From contig ML769438.1 of the NCBI GenBank assembly GCA_009733575.1, forward strand, positions 1-64,000: a stretch of 64,000 nucleotides of DNA, given 5' to 3'. A program made the position numbers and the translations under genes. The DNA is from Gymnopus androsaceus JB14. Lineage: Eukaryota > Basidiomycota > Agaricomycetes > Agaricales > Omphalotaceae. The notes under the pieces are model-generated. The model searched no databases. It saw nothing but the letters and a program-made list of their open reading frames with translations, and was not told the origin of the DNA. This document shows, piece by piece, positions 21,017 to 31,125 of this stretch. The first letter of the stretch is position 1. Each line of letters opens with the position of its first letter.

Positions 21017-24000
21017 ATGACCTCTGCCCACCTGGTAAAACACCATGAAGAAGCCGAGGAATTCAGCGAATACTTTGTGATTAATGGAAATGAACATCTC
21101 ATTCGCTACCTCATTCTTCCTTGTCGGAACCATGTTATTTCGCTCCTCCGGCGCATATATCAGCTATCAAGCGGTCTCATCATGCTGGGCTTGTCAGTAG
21201 GGTTGAATCTGGTGAGCTCCATCCAGTTCTTTTCTTAGACCTGCTATTTATTTGTATCTAGCTGGCTTTCCAGATCCGGACGTAAGCTATCTGGAAGTCT
21301 TGGTTGAGCTTCTATTACAGTAAGACTCTTCTCTCTTGTCTTTTGCGACTCCAACTAAAAAAATTGTTGGCAGCTTTCTACAGTCGGAACCAAAGGCATC
21401 TTGCATACCTACTATGGACCTGCAAAACCTTGTAATCCAGTCTACAGCTGTAGATCTTCTCCAGGCTATCGTCTCTCGCGGTGAAATCAATAGCATCTCA
21501 ATAGACGTCGTCGAGGCCGCCATTATTGGCAAACTTTTCTTTTGCATTCATATGGAGCGGCTTAACCTGCAGAACAAACTCCTACATCTCCTTCATTCAG
21601 TGATTTCTGCGTTCACCGCTGTCAATGAATCATTGAGGCGGATAACAGCTGGGAAGCAGTGCCCAGATATCTCCCTCGAGGCTCTGAATAGTGGGGAAGG
21701 CGAAGATTCTGTTTCACGTGGCTATTCAGTTAATCCACTACTTGTCCAGACTCTTGTCAATGGGATTGTGATGCCAACCAACCAGCCTGTTCTTCAGCAC
21801 TTGTTGGATTTCGTGTTAATGGCTGTTCCGCAATTCCAACCTACTCTGCAAGCGGTGGTTGTACCTCTCAGCGATTGCTTGGATAAGAAGCTTCTAATGT
21901 CGCTCAGGGATCAGGGACCTTCTCAAGGCATGCAAGAGGGATGAGGAGTTCTCTTCTGATTTAGACTCTGCAACCTCTGACGCAGAGTTTGTCATGCTTC
22001 TTAATGGTTTGGAGTGACTCATCTTACTTAGTCTGGCCTGTACATCGGAAATAAACATAGCAGATGATGACGCCTCTATCAGTGCAGAAAAGACCACAGA
22101 GGGCAGTAGTCTTCTTGGCTATGTGTCAAATGTCTTCAGCTCAGATAGTACCCGTCTTCCAACGAGCAGCTTATGGTAGGAGCGTCGTTTTTTGATGTTA
22201 AGGATTGTTTTTTGATCTTTTTTACAGGTTTGCTCACCAGCTTATCATGTGTTGAATGAAGGAGTACGTGTGTTATATCTAATATGGGGCATGCTGGCTT
22301 GGACCGAGCCTGAGTACACCATATCCCGAGATGAGTCCTTGGCTCTCACATACAATTGAACACAGATATGCTGTCATTGAGTACTTGAACACATATTCCA
22401 TGTACAGTCGGCAGAAATGTTCGAGTCTATCGTGGACTGCTGGAACTGAGACATGTTTGTGACTGGTTCATCTACTCCGAGGCTTTTCGTTCTAACCGTC
22501 TTTTATAGGAGTACCAGGTTTCTGCGGATGCATCTTTCGAGCTAATTGACATGCTTTTGTTGAGTGCACAGAACTTTGTGCATATGATTTGTGACAGCCT
22601 ATCTTTACGGCTCTCTCCGCCATCGGAAAAGAAGAAGCAAGCAACAAATCCTGACCTGTGAGTGGTTTTATCAGAATGCTAGGCCTTGTTGATGACTTTT
22701 TTTCACAGAACTGATGTGGTATTGTTCAAGTTGCTCGAACAATACCTAGAACGGTTGAAAGGGCCGCTAGCGTTGCAAGTGTGGGAAAGATTCTTACAGC
22801 TTGCCAAGGAGATAGCCGGCAGCACCCGAGATTTCAAACCGCAGACTTTTCCTACTCTTCGGTAACTGCATAATCTTGTCAGGAGTAAGGTCCATTGCTA
22901 ACTGGTACGAAACCTTTCAGATGTGCTACTCTGCTAGCCGAAAAAAATTACACAGATGACAGCGATAGAGGACCGGCGGATATGAAAGGATTTACAGGTA
23001 TGAACAATCATGCACCAAAGTAGGTTCCAACTAATCTAACAATGATTATTATTCAGGATATCGTTGTCAAATTGCTGGACTCGTGTGTAGGCTACGTGGG
23101 ACAAACTTATGGCTCTGGTTCTTGGATCCGTCGTTTGGCAAACAATGTGTTGACCAGCAATGGAAGAGACTCCTGCCCCTGGTCAAGCTCGAGGTAACGT
23201 CTCTTTAGTTCTAAAAATCGAGGCATCTTGAACTAATGTACGAACGTCAGATGCAAAAGTTGATGAAAAATTGAACACGAGCAGTGTCACATTAGTATCA
23301 GATACGCTCAAGCCTGGTGCGACGAACAAGGTCGTCATGCAGATCAACGAGTTCATCGCTACGGTCGCCTTACCCGACGTGCGCTGGATACTAACAGACA
23401 ACGACAAGGTATCCAGTGCATGTGCAAATATCGTTTACTATATCACCGGTCCATCGTTGAAAGGCAAGTCAAAACCAATGGAGGTGGAAGCTATCATCGT
23501 GACTATGGTCTATGAAATGTCGCGAATGCCTTCTGCATTCAAGACTTGGCGGTTTCCGGTCACTGAGCTCTTGAACGACAATAGGTTATTCAATGGCGCT
23601 TCAGATGCTGCAGAGGTGTGGAAGCCCATCATCAAAACTATCTTTGATACAGACAAAACTGCAATCCCCGAGCTTTTGAGTATGTGGTTGGATTTCCGAT
23701 GGCTACGGTTATTCATTCCCCGTTACAGATAAAATATCAACCACACCCTCAGCTAATATTTTCACAAATCGGGAATACAAAATGCTGCTCCATTCATTAA
23801 ATCTCCGGAGGTTATCTTTCGTTCTCCTGACAGGTGACAAGAACCACTACCTAACGATACTTCCCTCCATACGAGAGAAGCTGGTCAATGTTTTGTGCAA
23901 CGTCACGGCTCCTATAGTCCAAAGCGAAGTGTACCTCTGCATCCGGGTGTTGCTCTGTAGACCTTCGCCTCGGAATTTGACTAGCTTCTGGCCAGTACTA

Positions 24001-24228
24001 TTAACGGAGCTTGCAAGTCCTTCTCGCGCTCTACTCTGCTCTAGCCTGATCTTTTTTGTTCTCCAGTATCACATCTTTGAACAGATCATGCTCAACCTTC
24101 CGTCCGATGGGTCTGAAGATCTTCCCCTCGTACTAGCGGCCTGTAAATGCCTTGATCCGCTGATTGCAATCCAAACCAAAGGCTTCCGGAATCATTACGC
24201 TTACATTGATTGTATCCAAATCCTGTAG
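21017..24228 (+). pseudogene. DOP1: Dopey (DOP1)-like gene, C-terminal half, decayed
   Basis: Plus-strand fragments follow the order of Dopey-family proteins, large helical proteins that in yeast act with Mon2 and Neo1 in endosome-Golgi transport. Early: NLVIQSTAVDLLQAIVSRGE and LLHLLHSVISAF (21,420-21,615), then LLDFVLMAVPQFQPTL. Middle: LGYVSNVFSS (about 22,115), FELIDMLLLSAQNFVHMICD (about 22,540), LLEQYLERLKGPLALQVWE. Late: MKGFTG, WRFPVTELLNDNRLF (23,540-23,595), NIFTNREYKMLLHSLNLRRL, IVQSEVYLCIRVLLCR and LPLVLAACKCLDPL (to about 24,160). Several GT...AG introns are still visible (for example 22,873-22,919 region). Many stops and frame changes interrupt it and the N-terminal Dopey domain is missing, so this is a dead partial copy; an intact gene should exist elsewhere. 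Confidence 0.65.
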
Positions 24229-24579
24229 AGCTTGAGGGAAGGGAGTCGCATATCTGCAATCCAATAGCATTGGTACTTTGCTTAGTAGGGCATGTGGATT
24301 TGATTCTTACCTATCTTATGAGTCATGTATATGTAGGTTTTTTCACTTATGTACTTGTAGTACTTCTAAATATCATAATTAGTATAACCCTATCTTATAG
24401 AATCCAGCGTAAGCCTCCGCTACGCAGTGCAGTGTATGCTATGCTGCCGCCAAGCTGCCGCGCAGATGAAGCTTGTCATATCAGCATTGCCATGAAAAGG
24501 CTGCTGAAATGGAATGCTTTGCCCGGTTCGTGAAATATTCCTTTTCAGGTAGCCTCTCAGCCCGGTTGAAGGTAATTGT

Positions 24580-24622
24580 TTCGGCCTCTGTCCGAAACAA
24601 TAGGTTTTGGACAGAGGCCGAA
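24580..24622. repeat. perfect 14-bp stem hairpin
   Basis: TTCGGCCTCTGTCC at 24580-24593 pairs exactly with GGACAGAGGCCGAA at 24609-24622; the loop is 15 bases. It lies in the gap between the Dopey-like pseudogene and the hAT remnant. Confidence 0.75.
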
Positions 24623-24737
24623 GCTTCCCACTCCAGATGGTCTAAAAGTTCTCATTTCGTTTGTTTAATGAAATATATTTTTTCTACAGTAATCTGAAAA
24701 TTTACATTTCATATATATATTGAAATTAATTATTTCG

Positions 24738-24768
24738 CATTATGCTTCAGCCTGGCTGAAGCATAATG
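24738..24768. repeat. perfect 15-bp stem hairpin with 1-base loop
   Basis: CATTATGCTTCAGCC at 24738-24752 pairs exactly with GGCTGAAGCATAATG at 24754-24768. It lies just past the C-terminal end of the hAT transposase remnant and could be part of its terminal region; no partner terminus was found on the other side. Confidence 0.75.
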
Positions 24769-24769
24769 A

Positions 24770-27600
24770 TTGGCAGTGTGAGATTTGCAAGGTCAGGATA
24801 AACCTTTCAATTCATTACCCACCATTGCAGAGGGTCATCGGTCTGGACACAACTATCTGCTAAGTAGCGGTTGAATTGATCAGTTGCGTTGTTATTTGAG
24901 AAGGCTGCTTTGGTCTGAGTAGACATGAGTGATACAAAAATATTCGAAGACGATCCAGCGACCTATATTAAAACTAAATGTCAGCAAAAGAAAAGAATAA
25001 TAAAAAGTTTGACTGGCCGGTTTCTCTGTAGGCAAGTCCAATGTAGATGATTCCTTGGGTTTATACTGACCTTCCCAAGCTTTGCATGCAATATCAATAG
25101 CATCGCTGATCCAGCCTTGAGGCCACTGCAGCCGTTTAAAGTATTCAAGTTTGAATGAGGGATGAAGAACTATGAAAGGAATCTCAGTGCACAAAGTCAC
25201 AATTCGAAAAAATTAATTTACTCATTGCAATTTGATAGATGTGGGAGGTGTCCGTCAGTTGATAATACTTATTTAGCGTTTGTTTTCCAATTGAAAGTGC
25301 ATGTTGAAGCAGGCTGAGAGCTCTTGCTCATTGACAATACCGGTAGCAAAGGCCTCATCGATTTGATCCATGGCAAGGATGACGGCAGCAATGTTGGGGG
25401 AATTAGATGAAAAGAACTCGGTGGCATCCTCTAATATCTGTAGAGCTAGTTGTTAGGTAAAATTGCAAACAATAATTATGGACGTATCTTCGATACAAAG
25501 ACAAGACCATCTACAGCTTCCCACTCTTCATTAGATAGTATATAAGCTGCAAGCCCATTGGAAGCGCTGTCTAAGAACTTGTTAACAAGGTCTTTCATCA
25601 CCGAAAACGATTTGAGCATATCATAGGTCGAGTTCCATCATGTTGCAACGTCGCGAGGGAGAGTAGGATTCTCAAAAGCCATCCCAGCTGTAAGTTCACG
25701 CCAACGTGGGAGGAGCAAGGTTGGGAAGTTGATGATCTTGAATGAAATCTGTTGGGTCTAAGCATTACCAATCAGTCATGCGGAAACCAATCGACTGAAA
25801 AAAAGGAATTGGTTCAATAATTTCCGAAAATGGAAAATTTTATGATTGGTTTGCACCTAGGTCAATAATTTCCGAAAACGGAAATTTTTACAATTGGTTT
25901 GCACCTAGGACAATAATTTCTGAAAACGGAAATTTTTACAATTGGTTTGCACCTAGGTAAACATTTCCATTTTCGGAAATTTTGACAAGAACATAGGTGC
26001 CAACCAATCAATGCAGGAATTGGCTCAGGATTGGTACGTACTTTCATCAGTGCTGTACATACAGGCTGCATGTTCTCTTCCCAGTCTTCTCTCTCCTCCT
26101 CTGTCATCTCCACCATAACATCAATGAAGCCCTCAACGTCGTCAGCATCCTGAATACCATTAGCCTGAACATTGTTTATCTGCACTTTCAGCTCTTCTAC
26201 TTCCTCTGCTTCTTCATTTGCTGCATCAACCGCTTTTGACTTTTTTTGCTCAAATGGACGAAGGACACCTTTTCATTAATTACTAGGTGAGCAAAGCGCC
26301 AAGTATGTGATACGGTCTAAGAACACCTTTTGCAGTTAAATTGACAACATGAGCAAAGCACCTAATATGGGAACGAGCACCAAGAAACATTGGAAGCTCC
26401 TCTGCGAGTTCTTCAATCATTTTGTCATTGGCAGAGGCGTTGTCACAGGTGATGGAAATAATCTTTCCAGGTATGTCAGTTTAGTTGTATGGCAGTTTGG
26501 TATTCCTAACGTACCTTGTTCTCAATCCCCCATTCTCTCAGAATCTTTGCGAGCGCCTCAGCCATGTTTTTACCAGAATGGGAACAGGGAAGCTCAACAA
26601 AGTCTAGCTGGTGAGTAACCAGCTCTTCCTTTCCATCACTTCCTTTTCGGAGGTTCGACACCATGACGCTCATGCATGCTTGGTGATTAGGCGAGGTCCA
26701 ACAATCAATGGCAACAGGAAGTTCCCCCTCATACTCCTGGTGAATATTTATGTGAGTACAAGCTTTTTCAATGCTTTTTTAAACTTTACCTGCAACTCCT
26801 TCACCTTTGTCTTGCTGTATAGATGTTTGACGTCCCTGGAAACAGTCTCCTTACTGGGAATGTAGCGGTGAGGCCGTCCTTCTTGCTGGAGCCATCAATA
26901 ACATTGGTCCTTCACCACTCGGAATGGCCGTGCACTTTCAGCAACCCAACAAGCGGTTACAACGCTGTTTGGCCACATGTTATTATCAATCGTTCGCATG
27001 AGCATTCAATTACACACCGTATTTCTTCTTTCAAGGGAGGTCTAGTTGAGAACGATTCAGCCCAGGTCTTGATCTTTTTTAACCCCAAGGTAATCTTTGA
27101 CTGTCCCATCTTTCCATGTTTCTGAAGTTCCACACTAGCTTTTTCAACATCCCCCAATTCATATACTGCTCTCACTGTCTCCTTACTCCAACACTTCTCT
27201 GCGTGCTGCTTCATTTTCCCTGTGCAAAAACCACGACAGGTGAGTATATTACCACTCGCACATGTTTGCATTACTAACCTGTTGATGCCATGTCTGTACC
27301 AGTAAGCCCTTGCTTTTTAATCTCGTGACAGAGAGTACATGCGAACTTGGCATATTTTGGTTTATTATTATCATCAAACTCGATTTCAGGATCCTTGTGG
27401 TAGAATGCGTGAATTGGGGAATTTCTTTTGGCAATACGCTCATCTGGAGGCCATTGGTAAGTGCATTTAACATCATTGTTGAATTGCAATACTGATGAAT
27501 GGATTTGGTTATTGTTTCTTTAGATTTCTTTGCCGTTTCTCCATCGCTGTCATCAACGTCAATCACCTCAGGATCAGCAGGCTCGGATGATGGCACCGGA
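24770..27600 (-). pseudogene. hAT-superfamily transposase, decayed
   Basis: Minus-strand fragments in the order of a fungal hAT transposase. N-terminus with VIDVDDSDGETAKKSKE (27,570). BED-type zinc finger: FACTLCHEIKKQG, an intron (27,272-27,213 region), then QHAEKCW. Then WVAESARPFRVV, RPHRYIPSKETVSRDVK and YEGELPVAIDCWTS (RNase H-like strand with catalytic Asp, about 26,700), ITCDNASAND (about 26,450), and HIRCFAHVVNLTAK. Late blocks: RWNSTYDMLKSF (about 25,620), AAVILAMDQIDEAF, LHPSFKLEYFKRLQWPQGW (about 25,140) and the dimerisation-type DDPLQWWVMN (24,825). Stops and frameshifts are frequent and a 48-bp tandem repeat sits inside. No terminal inverted repeats or 8-bp duplication could be found, so the element ends are lost. 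Confidence 0.75.
25815..25985. repeat. 48-bp tandem repeat, three copies plus a degenerate one
   Basis: Units start CAATAATTTCCGAAAA at 25815, 25863 and 25911, each ending TTTGCACCTAGG. Each holds the palindrome ATTTCCGAAAACGGAAAT or a variant. A fourth, inverted-looking part (TTTCCATTTTCGGAAA) follows. It lies within the hAT transposase remnant. Confidence 0.85.
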
Positions 27601-28684
27601 GATAGAGGATTTGAAGAATCTCAATGAAAATGGACCATGGCTTGGATTATTGGCATCATCATTGCTATCTATATTGAATAGGTAAGTTCATTTACCCATG
27701 TCGAGGTTAGTAAATAACTAACCACTTTGAATGCAATTCTTGCATTGCTTCCTACCTAGACCTTTGAATATCTTTGCCACTGATCCGGATCCAGAGCCAG
27801 AGTTAGCTCTTTTTTTCATGCTGGTTATTACATAGGAATATTTCAATTTGAGGCTTGGATTTTGTGGCTTTAGTCACGTTGTAAATATACAGTAATTAGT
27901 CATAACAACGTCAGATATTATTGCTCATGGTACATGTCGGTTTCTCGGCTTGCGGCCAGGTTCAAAAAGGCAAGCCGTCCCGACCCCGACTATGATACCC
28001 AACCCAATTCCCGACCAGACCTGACTAGCCCAAGCCACACACTACCCATAGCCCACCCAATCATGGTATTCACGAAAGAATTGGGTGCTGTGCCAGGCTT
28101 TGCTTGCTCCCACTAGTGCCGCAGTATGTCTCTTTGCTTGATTTATCACTTATACTGAAATTCTTCAAGACTGCTGCACCCGCTATCATCACAATTATTA
28201 CCTTGATTCTACTACATCCATGTCACACGAAAAGGTTACAAATATCTGCTCGGCAGATATCTGGGTTGATAGATATCTTTTTAGACATTATTTAAGTACA
28301 TTTAAAATACACAATGAAAGAATAAATTTCCTTTCACCAAGAAGATAGCCCAAAACTTAGTGTATTGGGCCTATATTTCACAAGGAGGAAACGCAATCTT
28401 TCATCTGGTCTTTCAGTATGGTCAAACCATAGACAGCATTATTAGCATTCATATCTACATTTACTTTGAGAAAATATAACAATTTGATGCCAAAAAAAAA
28501 GAGTTTAAAATTTTTCTTTTAAGCAGTGTAGGAATGGTGAATGAAACACAAGAAATCAGTTCATCTTTCAATGTAGCGGAATTCAGTATGGAAATATGAA
28601 GTTTCAAGCAAGACAAACAGCCGCCAGTGCTTCAAGGCCAAGACGCCACTGCATCAAGTATGTCAATAAACGCAGTTACGGAAT
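27601..28684. other. intergenic
   Basis: No gene that I can support. AT-rich, with several poly-A/T runs; remote upstream part of the hAT element or decayed repeat. Confidence 0.4.
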
Positions 28685-30450
28685 TTAAGCTTCATCCATT
28701 GAGTCGGATTCCACCTGGTTTGCAAACTCTGGGAAATGGGGAACAATCTGATCTTCAGGTTTGACCACAGCCAGTGTACTCTGCATCAGTCCGTTAAGGT
28801 AGCGACGATGGTATAAGGATTGAGGTAAGCCAGACAGTACAGTGCATTTGCTAACTTTATTAGTCCTGACACAGATGTGGGAGGGTCTTGGGACATGGTG
28901 TTTTTTGACTTGACAAGCCTGCAAGATTCGCAGTTCATCAATCCTCTTGTCTAAATCTGCCATTAGTTTGCCGATGATACAACAACGGAAATTGGGAACC
29001 TTGACATGAAGAGTGGCAGGCTGGGTTGAGAGAGGGTCTCTTTTATCCGAAGAGTCGGTGTCCTCCGATGACTGTCCTTCAATATTGAGCGCTTTGAGTA
29101 GACCCCCAACCATGGTCCACTTTCTCCATTCCAGTGTTGTGATTGAGCATTCTGTGAGAAGGTCATTTGTTCCTACCAAACGATGCTCAAGTTTCTGCAA
29201 TATATGTTACTAGAAAACAGAGCGGAAAAATTGTAGCACTTACTTGCTTCTTTCAAGTGGTAGATTGTACAGCGTGTGAACGACCCTGCTCGTATTGCTG
29301 CTTCTGGAACGCAGCTTCTGTCATGGTCTCCAAGCGATCTCCGCTCTCATGCAATCGAGGTAATTTCACAGCCCATGAGTTTTGCCCCTGTAGTATGTAA
29401 TCCCACAACATTGCCTGGATTACATCTGGAGACAGACGCGAACCCATATCATCTCCTGTGGCATCAACGATTGGCGCTATCATACTGGTTACTACAGCCC
29501 GATTCTAGGCTGCTTGCTGCCACTCTTCACCAAAATAAAGATGATATAGATTATCGTGGGTGGGTCCTGGTCCAGTCCCTGAGGCAAAGTCATTCACAAT
29601 TTCTGTGCTGACTGGAGAATATGTGTTGAATTTGCTGAGATGGGTCATACTGGTCCAATCTAGAAAGCGGTCTGACAGAGATCCTTAAAAGAGTATTAGT
29701 TAAAGTGCATTCACCCAAGAACTTGAACTTGCCTTCCAGGCCTTCTGGTCCTCCCGGTCCAAGCTAGAAAAAGCTTTCTGCTTCAGCGATCGATCATAGG
29801 CCCTGCTACCCTCCTTATGTTTGCAAGGCTGGCGGTTTGAAGTTGGTGAAGGGGTTGCAGGGGTTGCAGGAGCCATTGATTGTGCGCTTGTGAGTTGGGC
29901 TACCATCTCCTTAATGATTCCAACAATGTCAAGCATGGACAATGGAGATGGAGGCACACTTGATGGAGTCAGGTTAGATTGGGGGGTTGAAGGAGGTGAC
30001 GGAGACGAGGTCAGGTTAGAGGAGGTGGATGTCGAGGAATAGGATCCTTGTTTTTGAATCCTAAGGAGACGTTGAAACTCTGTCTCTTGCTCTGCCTAGA
30101 AACTTGACAAGCTTGGTAGCACAATTTATGGTCACGTACCTTATCTCGTAAAGCTTTATCTTGTTCATTCCTCTTTAACACTCCTCAAAAAAGAGAAATT
30201 CATGCAATAATAACAGCATACCATTTTTCCATATCATGCTGATATCACTCCAGGTCCTTCAATTATGTAACATGAAAATTAATTAGCTTGGAGTCCTAAG
30301 AAGAAATTCAGGCGGATGAGTCTGCTGGGTGACCCATTCCATGAGGGTGTTGTTCTGATTAGAGATGGCACTCCTTTCACTTTCCTGGATGAATATCTGT
30401 GAGCACACTTTGTATTAACTGAGAACTGCTTGGGTACTGACCATGGCTCA
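28685..30450 (-). pseudogene. paralog of the split coiled-coil gene at 4.8-8.4 kb, decayed
   Basis: Minus strand. Upstream blocks are helical (EQETEFQRLLRIQKQG) then Ser/Thr/Pro-rich (SSTSTSSNLTSSPSPPSTPQ, 30,040-29,960). A short LDIVGIIKEMVAQLTSAQ block follows, then SRAYDRSLKQKAFSSLDRED. Further down: FNTYSPVSTEIVNDFASGTG, an amber stop in EEWQQAA*NRAVV, DVIQAMLWDYILQGQNSW (29,420) and, after an intron, VGGLLKALNIEGQSSEDT, LHVKVPNFRCC and VLSGLPQSLYHRRYL (29,100-28,780). The last three blocks align with LLELLSVNGMSDEE, VKVYNILLCRWRAP and APAGLPRALYNQQWL of the gene at 5942-4824, in the same order. Frameshift and stop mean it is probably dead. Function of the family unknown. Confidence 0.55.
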
Positions 30451-30469
30451 AAGCTCAGCTGATTCCGCT

Positions 30470-30900
30470 AAGCCTTTGCCAAATATCCCAATAAGTGTTG
30501 GGGGACGCTTTGCAATTTGACCTGATAAAATCAAAGAAAAAAAAATCGCCCCAGGACACTATTTGCCAAATATTCTGATAGGGGGTGGATCATCCTCGGG
30601 TGCTGCTGCCATTTGATCAGCACAACGGCAAACTTATGGATTCCGTTTTCACCCTTCCCAGGGCGCCTATTTACTTGTTTTGTTAAATATTTGGCATATG
30701 AGCTAGCTTCTGGCTCTTTTGCTAAATATTTGGCATATCAGCTAGCTTCTGGCTCTTTTGTTGAAAATTTGGCATTGTTAATGCTATTGTCAAAAGTGGC
30801 GGGATTTGTGCGCATGCCCCCCCACCGGCGCTTATTTCTTAGTGTGCTCACCAGCGCTTATTTCCTGATGAGCGCTTAATTCTAATATCGGCTACTCTTT
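30470..30900. mobile_element. MITE-like element, copy A
   Basis: A non-coding stretch shared, in inverted orientation, with 58,490-58,893. Shared blocks: CCAATAAGTGTTGGGGGA type end, TTTGACCTGATAAAATCAAA, AGGGGGTGGATCATCCT, GATCAGCACAACGGCAAACT, CACCCTTCCCAGGG, CTTCTGGCTCTTTTG and AAAAGTGGCGGGATTTGTGC. In this copy the GCTAGCTTCTGGCTCTTTTG unit is doubled (30,700 and 30,739). Repeats of AAATATTTGGCA are dense. Ends are not precisely defined; a TTGTTGGGGAC complement lies near 30,985. Confidence 0.7.
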
Positions 30901-31125
30901 TTATGTTTTGCTAAATATTTGGTACTCCCAATGTATCCAATATTTGCCAAATATTCAGAGTCTAGCAAATATGAGAAATGTCCCCAACAAGTATAGCATT
31001 CATTTACACCTGCAGGACCTATATTGTATATACAATGTATGGTTAGATAAATGATCAAAACAGTGAAATTATGATGTGCACGTTAATAGAGTAAGAGAGA
31101 GTCAAAACTTTGCAAAATATCATGA

